Positions 50,640 through 61,971 of a stretch of 64,000 bases of DNA are shown in pieces (within the stretch, counting starts at the first letter, position 1; each line of letters starts with the position of its first letter). This DNA is from Sipunculus nudus. Lineage: Eukaryota; Annelida; Sipuncula; Golfingiida; Sipunculidae. The stretch spans positions 8,300,900 to 8,364,899 of the forward strand of contig CM049322.1 in the NCBI GenBank assembly GCA_026874595.1. Reading direction: 5' to 3'. The position numbers were made by a program, and so were the translations under genes. The notes beneath the pieces were generated by a model that searched no databases, was not told the origin of the DNA, and saw only the letters and a list, made by a program, of their open reading frames with translations.

Positions 50640-50885
50640 AATAATTAAATGAACATACTAGCCAATCAGAAAGCTTGAAATCCTTATACTATCCAATCAG
50701 AAAGCTTGAAATCCTCTTACCAGCCAATCAAAAAGCTTGACATCCTCATACTAGCCATTCAGAAAACTTTACATCATAAAAATGGCCAGTCAGAAAACTG
50801 AAAATAAAGCTTACAGCCAATCAGCTTTCTGGAAATTATCAAAGCAGCCAATATGAATGTTAGATAAGCCAATCATAAAACATAA
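50640..50885. repeat. CCAATCAGAAAGCTTGAAATC minisatellite
   Basis: About seven units of period 35-40 bp starting 12 bp after the donor of the PNT exon; the best three begin near 50660, 50693 and 50725. The units contain CCAATCA, the CCAAT-box word. Confidence 0.88.
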
Positions 50886-51192
50886 AATGCTGCATTTCTG
50901 ACAATGCCATATTGGGATAATGAGTTGCCTTGGTGGAGGTCTGCTCTCTGAGTGCTGTTCTGGTTAATGTTGTAAACCATTTGGTGGTCTGTCTTTGTTT
51001 TGACTCTGACACCTTTTTTGAGATCTTGGCATGTTCATACATAATTGTGTGTGACCTATAATGTGAAGTGTAACCAAATTCATCTATCTAAAACCAATTT
51101 TTGGTGTAATCAGTTAATTAGCATACCACTTATTACACTTAGTAACAGATAATGTCTGTCAAAGTACTTCATGCATTTTATTGTTGTTTCAG

Positions 51193-51291
51193 AGGTTGAA
51201 CAAGAGAGGGCAGCACTGGGGAATGTGCCACCTAACTATAGTGAGTCCGTCAGTGTGCCAGAGTTTGGCGAGCAGCTTCTGGGGAATAGTG
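51193..51291 (+). CDS. Ets1/2: Ets1/2 exon: linker after the PNT domain
   Basis: A 99-nt exon, phase 1 on both sides; acceptor tgtttcag, donor AGTG/gtgagt. It starts with AG, completing a Glu codon with the G carried from the PNT exon. It encodes about 33 residues beginning EVEQERAALGNVPPNYSES, followed by VSVPEFGEQLLGNS. No named domain is visible; it is an acidic/polar linker in the place of the poorly conserved region after the PNT domain of ETS1. Evidence for it being coding: clean phase fit to both neighbours, strong donor, an open frame and codon use unlike the AT-rich intron around it. Confidence 0.82.
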
Positions 51292-51639
51292 GTGAGTCAA
51301 AATTAGAAAGTTTCTGCCCTCACAGGGTCCTTATAGGTCAGTTTTCAAAATTGAAGTTTTAAATTTGTCTAAGGAAAAAATTCATTTTTAATTTCTGAAC
51401 AAAAGAGAGAGATTTGGGAGATGTAGCTTAAAATATATGCTCACTGAAAATGAGAAATTTCATGATTTAAGGAAATTTAAGCCAACAAATAGAAAGTATG
51501 GTCCTCAGGCACCACCTGCGTCAATTTTAAACCCCGAATCAAAACATTTTGATTTTGATTTTCAATAGAAACTTACCAATTTTGAGCTCCAGCTGCTCAG
51601 ACAGTTCTTTCAAGAAGATAAAATCATTAATCAGAAGGC

Positions 51640-51850
51640 TATGCCAAACAGTCGTGTATCACTCACAAACGAGTGTTCCTTTTAGGGGTTCCTCGATGGT
51701 ATGACCCTGGAATGGGATTGATTACACACCTAGGGCCTTATGGTGCAGCAGTCACCGGGCCTGGTTAACACCAGGGTATGAAATAAGAGGAAGCGTGTGA
51801 TACTGCCGTGTCAAGTAATCTGAAACTGGATTGGAATTTTGCAGATGTAC
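51640..51850 (+). mobile_element. SINE body copy in the intron after the linker exon
   Basis: TCACTCACAAACGAGTGTTC, GGGGTTCCTCGATGG, GATTACACACCTAGG and TACTGCCGTGTCAAGTAATC match the SINE body at 13975-14300 and 14990-15290. The tRNA-like head is missing. Confidence 0.65.
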
Positions 51851-51940
51851 ATATACCTAGTTAAGCAAGCAAAAAAGAAAATGGAGGAGGTTACCTCCAA
51901 AAAAATTAGTCTTATTATATTGTTGTTCATTCTTTGACAG

Positions 51941-51997
51941 GTTACAGTGAACCTAAGGTTGGGACTGTTGCCAGCGTCAGTCAGAGTTACAGTGAAG
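51941..51997 (+). CDS. Ets1/2: Ets1/2 small exon, 19 codons
   Basis: A 57-nt exon, phase 1 on both sides; acceptor tctttgacag, donor GAAG/gtaagc. It encodes GYSEPKVGTVASVSQSYSE, with the next Gly codon split. The nucleotide string GTTACAGTGAA (or close to it) occurs at both ends of the exon, giving the YSE...YSE pair, so the exon may have grown by internal duplication. No domain is recognisable. At 57 nt and symmetric phase it is a natural candidate for alternative inclusion. It is supported by splice-site strength and phase fit rather than by homology. Confidence 0.75.
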
Positions 51998-54149
51998 GTA
52001 AGCAGAAAAACTTTTAGTAAAAATTCGAACAAAAAAAAATTTCTTAACATGCAGGGATTCCTATGGCTTCCTTCAAAAGGATAAAAAAATCAAGTACTTA
52101 AAAATGTCCAAGGGATTTTTTCATTCAACAATTGTGTGTAACCAGTGACCACCTGACATGGGTTCATGTAAATTTCATGGGCTTACACTTTTGATAGACG
52201 GCCAAGTCCATGAAATGGTAAAGATTTAATTGTTGCCTCTGACAGAATGTTCTCTCATGGTCTTGTAACGCTTAGTGTCAGTACTGCCACATGTATCGGT
52301 GCATGGAATCACGTTGGTGCATGGAATCATTTATTATTTACGCATTTTAGTAGCAAATAAAAATACTAATGCCCTAGCAGGGCTAGCTAGATGAAAGCAG
52401 CTTGAGGTCTATTGGTCTCAAATGGGTGTATATTTCAGTTGTGCATAAATGATCACAAACAATTAAGTTTACACATTAATAAGTCATATTATAGTGATAA
52501 CATATTCTTATCCCCTAGAGATAAAGGAAAGACAGTGCACAAAACAGCAAACAACATTTGAACTTAACTTTGTGCAACAAATTTGTGTCAACTAGACTGT
52601 TCAGTATGATGTACAAGTTGGACTGAATTTTCTCGGTCAGTTTTTAAGGTTTAATTCTTTACAGCGTTCTTCACGGTAATTTAGATGGAACAAAAAATAA
52701 TGTATAAATAATCTTATCATCAGTGTTTTTTATCTGGTGGTCATTATAAATGACTTTACAATCAATTCCAATTACTCATATATATACATATATATGAATC
52801 ATCATCTGCTTATTATCTTTATCAGTAATTAACCTTGTAATCTTAGTGTTAATATTGTTCACATCTTCCAGTTTAATGTGAGAGGATTGTCATAGCAACA
52901 ATGCATCACTGTTATTCCAGTTAGCCATAATAGTCTGCATTTCCTTGATTACCTGTTCCCATGGCAACAGCATGTGTATCCAATCTTTGCAATCACACCT
53001 ATTATACAACTCTAAGCATTAACAAGTTTAATATAGAATAAATATATAAATCAAGTTCAGTACAGTACTGTAGCTTAACAAATTATTATCACAAAACTGT
53101 TTGTTCTAGGAAAACAAACATTCTTCCTGAAACCATACCTGTTGCTTAGTTACCAGTATTTTCCAATCAGAGTTGTTGAATTTTCCTCATTCTTCCTCAG
53201 ACCACACTTGTCTCCCAGCAACCACTGTCCAATCAGATTTTACAATATATGTGTTAAGTACTGGAGATTATATTCAGACAGGTCAGATTAGTTGGTACTT
53301 TAAAGTATTGATGATCATGGTAAATGCTTTGCCGTGACTGTGAGTGCAAGAAGGGGTTAATATTTCTATAGCAGTCAAGTAACGAAATGAATAATTCAGG
53401 AAGCAGCACTTGTTGTTCAGGTATGGACTGTTTTCACAAAGTGAAATTTGTACATTCTTTGTGTAAAGATCTTCCCATCTTTCTCGTTGCTAAGTCAGTC
53501 TGTCAGATTGGTCACATGTAATAGTCGTGTCTGGAATTTTGTATGTTTAATTTTCACTTAAAATGGACTTGGTACTTAAATATGATGTAATTAAGTGAGA
53601 TGTGGTAAACTACCACATACTTTATATTTCAAGTAAAGTTCACATGGTACAGATTTGTTTTTGAACTTTTAAATAGGGCCTGGACTATGAGGGTGACATA
53701 TAATATTATAGTAATAAGGTTTTCTGCTATCTATCAGTCTCTTCATCCATCCCTCATTCTGTTGTGCATTATCTCAAGAACTGTTCTAGAAATTGCAGTG
53801 AAATTTTAAAGTTTGATCTCCATGAGCTCAAATTCAAAGGCCTTGAAAATATCCATTTTTGCCATCTGGTAGCCATCTTGAAATTTTTTCACAGCAGGGC
53901 TGTTTTTTTAGGATTTTTACTTTCCCTGTCATTCCTGGTTATTTATGTTTGGTATATGTGGCAATTTTGACTTTTATATTCAAACATGGTTAGAGTATTT
54001 CAGGTAATTATCATGTATGGGTTCCAAGTGTAAACATGTAATTATTGATATTTTTCCACGTAACTTGGACAATTAAATGGAGACACTGTTGTTCCGGATT
54101 GATATTTCTTTGTTAAATTTGACATTTAAATATTTTTCCATTATTTCAG

Positions 54150-54365
54150 GTAACTGCCACATATCCGAGTCCATGCAAGCTATAAGCGGACTGAACGGGG
54201 AGGCCGTACTCAGTACCAGCTCTGCTCACTTCTCGCATGACGACTCCGATTATCACAGCCTTGAGTCGAGTCATAGCAGCTCGTACTACGACCATCACCA
54301 CACAGAATTTTACCCGCCCCAACAAGAACAAAAATACCGCCCACCTTATATACGCATGAACAGTG
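54150..54365 (+). CDS. Ets1/2: Ets1/2 exon: Ser/His/Tyr-rich region
   Basis: A 216-nt exon, phase 1 on both sides; acceptor ttatttcag, donor AGTG/gtaagt. It encodes about 72 residues (186-257 in the 466-aa model). The first part is NCHISESMQAISGLNGEAVL. Then come acidic-serine clusters (HDDSDYHSLESSHSSSYYD), a His run and a Pro/Gln segment ending YIRMNS. This Ser-rich patch sits where ETS1 has its exon VII serine-rich region, which is phosphorylated by CaM kinase II and modulates autoinhibition. Equivalence of function is inference. The exon has a distinctly higher GC and CpG content than the intron around it. Confidence 0.88.
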
Positions 54366-54778
54366 GTAAGTCACTAAAGGTAGCATTGCATGACACAAAA
54401 GTCATTTAAAATTAATATTAGAACCATGAAGTATTTATCTTTTTTAAACCAGGAGTGGTCTTTCTGATGGTATATGTAATTATGAAATAAACATTATTTT
54501 CATATGATATTTTAACAATTTTGAAATTTTTAAATGGTATACAAATTTATGCAGCCAGTAACTGCAAACCACTTTTTAGTGGGCTATTATCACACTACAT
54601 GACAATATTTCTAAACTCTTTATTCTGTCATGTTTCTTTCATGTTTTAGATTGAGATTTTAAATTTTTGATTGAATCAAAATTTTAACGTTCAGTTTTAA
54701 GTTAGATGTATGCTTTTTGGAGTCTTATATGCATCTGAAATGGCTTTTGTATAGATTTTAAATTTAGGGTTTTTTTTT

Positions 54779-57700
54779 TAGCTCAGCTGACTGAAAGTCA
54801 TCTGAGCTATAGCGATCACTCTTTGTCCGTCGTCCGTCTGTCCGTCTGTCTGTCTGTCCGTCTGTCCGTCTGTCCGTCCGTTAACCAGGCACAAATCGTA
54901 ACCGCTGGACCTAGAACCTTGTAACTTGGGATTCTGAGAGGTCCATAAAAAATCTCCTTGGAAACCAGAAATTAGGTCTCTGTTACCCATATCCTTCGAG
55001 CTATGTGGCCCCAAAGTACCCCCCAGAAAAGTCAAAAATTTCATACAAAAACTTCAATATCTCATTAACTACTTGACTGATGGTCATGATTTTTGGCATA
55101 CATATTGATCATGAGATGTTACATCACTTCCTGCAGACTGGTGGCGCCACCTGTATTTTTCGATTTTTTACGATTTTTTTTCTCTATTTTTGAGACCTTT
55201 AAAAATGTGAACATCTGTTAACAAGGCACAAATCATAAAGACTGGACTTAGAATCTTAATTCTTGACACACTGAGAGGTCCATGAAAAATCTCCTTGGAA
55301 ACCAGATATTAGCTCTCTGTTACCCATATCCTTTGAGCTATGGGGCCCCAAAGTACCCCCCAGAATAGTAAAAAATTTCATACAAAAACTTCAATATCTC
55401 AATAACTACATCACTGATGGTCTTCATTTTTGGCATACATATTGATCATGAGATGTTCGATCAGTTCCTGCAGACTGGTGGCGCCACCTGTACTGTTTGA
55501 TTTTTTACGATTTTTTCCTCTATTTTTGAGACCTTTGAGGATGCTGTCATCTGTTAGCGTGGCACAAATCATAACGACTGGACCTAGAATCTTCATTTTC
55601 GACACACTGAGAGACCTATGAAAAGTCTCCATGGAAACCAGAAATTAGGTCTCTGTTACCCATATCCTTCGAGCTATGGGGCCCAAAATTACCCCCCAGA
55701 ATAGTCAAAAATTTCATACAAAAACTTCAATATCTCATTAACTACATCACTGATGGTCATGATTTTCGACATACATATTGATCATGAGATGTTTCATCAG
55801 TTTGTGCAGACTGGTGGCGCCACCTGTATTTTTCAATGTTCACTAATTGTTTTCTCCATTTTTGAGACCTTTAAGGATGTAGTTATCGGTCAACAGGGTA
55901 CAAATCGTAACGACTGGACCTAGAATCTTCGTTCTTGACACACAGGGAGACCCATGATAAGTCTCCATGGAAACCTGAAATTTGGTCTCTGTTACCCATA
56001 TCCTTTGAGCTATGGCACTCCAAAGTACAGCTCAGAATAATGGAAAATTTGATACAAAAGCTAAAGTATCTGAACAACTAATGCAGAGATAACCATAATT
56101 GTTTGCATGGATATTGATCATGGAGTGTTTCATAAGTTTCTGCAGACTGGTGGCACCACCTGTATTTGTTCGGTTTTTTTTACGAAATTTTTCTGTATTT
56201 TTGAGACCTTTAAAGATATGAACATCTGTTAACAGGGCACAAATCATAAAAACTGGACCAAGAATCTTCATTCTTGACACACAGGGAGACCCATGAAAAG
56301 TCTCCATGGAAACTTGAAATTAGGTCTCTGTTACCCATATTCTTTAAGTTGTATGGGTCCAAAATACCCCCCCCCCCCCCAGAATAATGGAAAATTTGAT
56401 ACAAAAACTGCAGTATTTCAATAACTACAACACTGATGGTCATGATTTTCGGCATACATATTGATCATGAGCTGTTTCTGCAGACTGGGTGTGCCACCTC
56501 TATTTTTTTTTCAAATTTTTACGAATTTTTTTCTTTTTTTTGAGACCTTTAAAGATGTGGTTATCTGTCAACAGGGTACAAATCGCAACAACTGGACCTA
56601 GAATCTTCATTCTTGTCATGCAAGGAGGCCCATGAAAGGTGCCTGTGGAAACTTGAAATTAGGTCTCTGTTACCCATATCCTTCAAGCTATAGGACTCCG
56701 AAGTATCCCTTAGAATAATGGACAATTTGATACAAAAACTGAAGTATCTGAACAACTAATGCAGAGATCACCATGATTTTTTGCACGGATATTGACCATT
56801 AAGTGTTTTTATTAGTTTCTGCAGACTGGTGGAGCCACCTGTATTTTTGTATCCGCCAAAACGAAGTTTTGCGGATACTATGTTTTTGACCGAGTTCCTC
56901 CGCCGCGGCGGCGTTCGTTTCCAGAGAGCTCCTTGGAGACTAATGGACCGATTTTTCCCAAACTTACACCTATTATCGGGTCACATGTGAACTGGCGCCT
57001 AACCAATTTGCATTGACCTCTGACCTTTCCTCTCTATCCAGTGTCCATTTGTGGGTCTGTTTCCACTCATAAACCCTCATATCTCGGGAACCGTTTGACC
57101 GATCAGGAAATAAAATTGATACAAATGTAGCCCTTGGATTGCTTTATAACATACACAAAAAATGGTGGCGCCACCTGTAACCATGTTTGCACAGTGTCCA
57201 TCTGTTCATCTGCCTTGGGTTAAAATCACTCATATCTCTGCAGTGAATTGACTAATTCACCTGAAATTCGTCATGTGTATACATCCAGGATAGCTTTCTT
57301 GATTTTATGACAGGTGGCGCCACCTACGTTCACGTTCACACTGATGACATCCAAGCTTATATCTCGGGAACCGTTTGACTGATCAGGAAATAAAATTTAT
57401 ACAAATGTAGCCCTTTGATAGCTCTGTAACATACACAAAAAAAGATGGCGCCACCTGTAACAATGTTTGCACAGCGTCTGTCTGTTAGTCTGCCGTGGCC
57501 TAAAATTACTCATTTCTCTGTAGTGGTTCGACATAACTGCCTAAAATTTTGCAGGTTTATACATCGTGGACAGCTTTCTTGATTTTATGACAGGTGGCGC
57601 CACCTACATTCTAGTTAACGCTGGACACATCCAAGCTCATATCTCAGGAACCATTTGACCGATTGGGCCAAAATTGTGCATGTGTTTAGATCTCACATAG

Positions 57701-58204
57701 GTCTTTATCATACACAAAACTGGAGGGGTTACCTGCAAAGATTTTTGCACAGTGTTTGTCTGTTTGTCTGCCATGGGCAAAAATCGCTCATATACATGTA
57801 GTGGTTTGACTTTTCTGCCTAAAATTTTGCAGGTGTATACAACTTGGACAGCTTTCTGGATTTGTGGTAGGTGGCACAACCTACATACACATTTAGGCTG
57901 CAGACATCCATGCTAATATGCAACATACCTCACTCTATTTCCCCTTGCCACTCAATCCATGCCTCACTATCTGATTTTGGCAGATACATGTAGTCACTTG
58001 TCGGTTACCCGTATTCTAGTTTTAAAAGTTTACACATTTTTCTCTATTTTTGAGATATATAAATACAGACTAAATCTTGGCCTGTTGGTTAATCTGTTTG
58101 ATGCTTCAGTTGAATGGGTATATACTACAATTCTGATGATAAAATTTCCTTTTGCGAATCTCTTCCCAGTCAGCTGAGCGTCATGACCCATGGGTCACTT
58201 GTTA
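54779..58204 (+). mobile_element. Large TIR-ended element with six ~335-bp internal repeats
   Basis: Left end TAGCTCAGCTGACT forms a hairpin with AGTCATCTGAGCTA (54779-54809), followed by a (GTCCGTCT)n run. Right end CAGTCAGCTGAGC (58168-58180) is the inverse of the left, followed by TGACCCATGGGTCACTTGTT. The interior holds tandem units of about 335 bp, starting near 54895, 55221, 55560, 55887, 56220 and 56560, each containing GGCACAAATC, TGGACCTAGAAT, CAAAGTACC and CTGCAGACTGGTGGCGCCAC. No protein is encoded. The sixth unit is split by a second element. Confidence 0.8.
56849..57987 (+). mobile_element. Nested element with GTATCCGCCAAAA ends
   Basis: Left end GTATCCGCCAAAAC folds back on GTTTTGCGGATAC (hairpin at 56849-56878). 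Right end TTTTGGCAGATAC (57975-57987) is the inverse of the left. Three internal units of about 280 bp carry ATCTCGGGAACCGTTTGAC and CTTGATTTTATGACAGGTGG. The host repeat resumes after it (CTCTATTTTTGAGATAT near 58041), so it inserted later. No open reading frame of note. Confidence 0.75.
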
Positions 58205-58806
58205 GGGTCTGTGTTTTATATGTTTGCAGACTGCTCACTCACTTCTCAAATAAATAACTACTGCCAACTTTATGTAAATGTGTTTTAATACACCTGTCTG
58301 TGACCTGACGTATTGCGGTATACCCACAGTCCCTCTGTCTGTCCGTTAACTTTTAGTGTTCCCGGTAACCTACTGGGTCTTTCATCGATTTTCACAAAAT
58401 TAACCATAGCTCTTGACCAATAAATTATCTCCCTCAAGTTTAGTTATGGGCAAAATCCATGCATATTTGATCAGGTCAGAGGTCACCAGGCTAATTTTTA
58501 GTGTTGCTGCGATAATTTACTAGGAACATAATGCATTTTGTTTAAAATTAACAGAATTATTAATCAATACAAGATATCACCTAAGTTTAATTCCTGGCAA
58601 AATCCATGCATATTTAATGAGGTCCGATGTCATCATACTTTTGACAGGATAAAATACATTTTCTGCAAAATTCATACATTTAATTGAGGACAGAGGTCAT
58701 AAGATACGAGTGGCATGTTTTGCACCATTTGGGGTGCTCTTGTTTAAAATTATGTTTTCTTGTGTTTTTGTTGGTTTTTAATATATTTTTAAAAAATATT
58801 TTCCAG

Positions 58807-59091
58807 GCCCTTTTGTGCCGGAGCCACAACAGCAGCAACAGCCACCAGATGGCGTTTACGAGCAGCCGTACCAGATGGTGCCCAATGTACAGCCAGGGGA
58901 GGCGTGGCCACAGCAGCAGCAACAAGACATGAGTGACAGCTGGCCGACCTCTGACCTCCAGTCAGGCCTGGTGGTCAAGAATGAGTTCCCAAATATGCCC
59001 CAGATGTCAGCACTGGACCTGTCTCAACCCCACATGGGGGGTCCTGATCAGAAACCTGTCATGCAGGCCTCCGCTCTTGCTGGATATACTG
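58807..59091 (+). CDS. Ets1/2: Ets1/2 exon: Gln-rich region and SUMO-type site
   Basis: A 285-nt exon, phase 1 on both sides; acceptor tattttccag, donor ACTG/gtaagt. It encodes residues 258-352 of the 466-aa model: two five-residue glutamine runs (mixed CAA/CAG codons), a YEQPYQMVPN segment and the motif LVVKNEF. VKNE fits the SUMO consensus (hydrophobic-K-x-E) at Lys315; human ETS1 has a comparable site before its ETS domain. The exon ends with ASALAGYT plus a split Gly, matching the AALAGYTG that directly precedes the ETS domain in vertebrate ETS1. It is preceded and followed by large repeat elements in the introns. Confidence 0.93.
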
Positions 59092-59133
59092 GTAAGTGTA
59101 GATAGCACGCTGTCATCTATGTTTCCTAATTTT

Positions 59134-61045
59134 TAGCTCAGCTGACTATAAGTCATCTGAGCTATAGTCGTGGTCCATTGTCCGTCGTCCGTCCGTCTGT
59201 CCGTCCGTCCGTCCGTCCGTCCGTAGATGTGGCACGTTTTGAAACCGTAAGACCTAGGAATCCAAAATTCAGCATAATGTTAGATGTCCCCAAGATCTCC
59301 TACCAAGCCGAAAACTGGGTCTTTGCGACTTCGTTCCTTTGAGAAATTAAGGAAAAACCTCAATTTTTTATTAAAATCCTATTTTCACACTTCAGGACTG
59401 CCTAATATCAAAACCACTCATCTGTTTTTCCTCATATTTACCATAAATATTCTTCCATATAGTTCCTATGTACATGCCAGAAATTAAGTCTGTTAAGTAT
59501 AAATTCTTTAAGTTATGGGCCCAAACATAATGGACTTTGTAAAAAATCAGGAAAAATAATTACTCACTTAACATGAAAAATTTTGAAACTAGAGTCTATT
59601 TTCCCAAGTATATAACTATGTTTAATTAAGATTCAATTGCTTACCCAAAATTAGATCTGAATTTTGTAAATTTTTTAAGTAATTAGCATAAAAATAAAAT
59701 CAGTACCTTAAATTTTGCCCAACTTTGACCATGGCACGTTTTTTTCCTGTAAGTACCATTGATTTAATTTTCACAGCATGTAAACATAAATATTTAATTT
59801 GTTTAAATCTGAAATTAGGAAATAAAAGCTTGAAAATTAAGCTAGTTATTGATTTTTTTCTTGAGGCTCTATTGTAGTCATTTGCTTTAATTAGAGGTTA
59901 CAGATGCAGGGTCCCACTCCAGGTCACTGGAAGTCAGCTATGCCAGGGTTTCTGATTTGTTACAGTCACTGGGAGAGATACCCTGCTGTGACAACAGGTG
60001 TACAGTTATTCTCATATCACCAACCCAATCACCCCCCCCCCCCCCGCAAACCCAACCCACCAAGTGTTATGCAGTATTGTTATTGTTTTCACTGTATCTC
60101 CTTAATTGTAATGCTGTTTCCACTCTGATATGCAAAAACTTTCCTTGAAAAAGTAATTCAAGGTGTAATCCAGAAGATGCAATGTTGTGTAATGTAGCAT
60201 TTTTTAAGAAATCATTTTTCTTTTAAATCATTTAACCAATCATAATGGAACCCATCAGTATGCTTAAATTATGATAAAATATGAAGCACATTATGGATAA
60301 ATAAAGACACAATTAAAAATTGTGAAATCTAAATCAAGTATTTTTTTTAGATATTTATTGTTTTGCAGATTTAAAAGATATATTTTTGTGGTAAAAAATA
60401 AATAAACATTTGAATGCATGATGTGGTGTTATCTGACAAGATTGAGATTTATGATGATGCAATTGAGAATTATGAATCAACTTTTATATTCAGATATATA
60501 TGTTATATTGAAAATGTATAGAAATATAAACTTAAATTTTTAAAAAAAATTGATGTGATAAAAAAATGAGGATTTATTACAAACATTTGTTCATTATTTT
60601 CCTGCATCAGCAGAATTTGAGATCAGGCTTTGTTTGCCATGTTTTATGTTGTTAATTAGTTATATTTCAACTGTATACATTTCATAAAAAAACATATATT
60701 TAATAATATATATTATACAAAAAAAAAGATTCGATTGAACAAATGTGTAAACTACTGAAATGTCAACAGTTAATCGAAAAGCCAACTAATGATCATGGTA
60801 ATTGTACAGATCATTTGTTCACAAACTGCTCACATGCTTCAGTTTCAACATTAGGAAACACATGGTCAGGTCACAAAATATTATTTGCAACAATTTCTTA
60901 CTCATCAATACAAACCAATCATATAAACCAACCATGGCCTTTATTACCTCTTCCTCTTACACTTTATCTCCATTTGATATTATTTTAGATTTTTACCTTC
61001 AAGGTTAACGTCAGCTGAGCACAGTGACCCATAGGTCCCTTGTTA
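59134..61045 (+). mobile_element. Second copy of the TAGCTCAGCTGAC-ended element
   Basis: Left end TAGCTCAGCTGACTATAAGT with the same hairpin, then TCCGTCGTCCGTCC and a (GTCC)n run. Right end GTCAGCTGAGC (61010-61020) and TGACCCATAGGTCCCTTGTT. The interior is AT-rich and differs from the first copy except at the ends and a few segments. It contains a C-run near 60031-60045. It occupies most of the intron before the ETS-domain exon. Confidence 0.7.
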
Positions 61046-61329
61046 TTTCGCAGTCCTACATTTTTTTTTTCAAATTACCTGCTTAGTCTCACGGTTTTTT
61101 TTTTACTTTGTGACATTCCATTTCAAAATGGTGGGAGTAGCTGTGAAATTCTTGTCATCTGATATGTAAACATTTACATATCCTTTACAAGGATATTTAC
61201 ATATTATTTACATATACTTACAAGTCCTTTCAGTGACCTATTTTCTCCCTAAGTTTTCCTCCTATTACCCTACTTTTTAGTATTACTATTCTGACTGTGT
61301 GCTACTTTTCTTAAGGATGGGCTGGACAG

Positions 61330-61400
61330 CCTGAAACAGTGGTGTTAGCCCAGTGGTTATGTGCTTGACTCAGTAACTGAAGGATCAGAGTTCTAAATCC
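61330..61400 (+). mobile_element. tRNA-like SINE head fragment
   Basis: TTAGCCCAGTGGTTATGTGC (A-box form) and, about 40 bp later, CAGAGTTCTAAATCCC (degraded B box). Confidence 0.45.
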
Positions 61401-61659
61401 CTACATAGAAAAATGCTGAAGCCTCTCTTTGTCTTGCAATATCTGCCCACATATGTCATGATGAAATGGGGTCCTTGAAAATTTATCGATTAAAATTGAT
61501 ATAAATGATAATTTTGAGGCCTTGAAGATCATCAGAAATAGCATGTTTTTCTTTGAAGTTCTTGAAAAGTCCTTGAATATCATACCAGAATTACTTCTCC
61601 ATGATCAGTTCATATTGGCATATTATTAGATTGTCTGCATTCATGAGGTAAAGTAAAAA

Positions 61660-61971
61660 AAAACTATGGTTACACTTTTCTTTACTTCATGGTTTCAGTA
61701 TTTTTTCTTAATTTTATGGTAACAGCAGATTTTTGTTGTGTATGATAATCGTAAAAGTAGGTTCTTATTTGATTGATGGTAATTTGATTTTATGGTAACA
61801 AGTTTTTCTTTATTTAAAGGAACCGTGTTTATTCTTTATTTATTCCTTATTCCTTATGGTGACTTCTTAATGGTAACATATTTTCTAAACTTTTTGGTAA
61901 CGGTAGATTTTCTTTATTTTATGAAAAATACCTTATGGTAACTGCATTTTTTCTGTACTTTATGGTAACAG
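61660..61971 (+). repeat. TTTATGGTAACA repeats ending in the ETS-exon acceptor
   Basis: Loose repeats of (T)TATGGTAAC(A) at about 61715 (followed by GCAG), 61791, 61868, 61894, 61934 and the genuine acceptor at 61962-61971, all preceded by T-rich runs. The copy at 61715-61728 also offers CAG acceptor dinucleotides. Confidence 0.75.

Noticed and set aside
54778-56755. Several 60-90 codon minus-strand frames repeated at ~335 bp
   Set aside because: They follow the tandem units of a non-coding repeat element and show no domain.
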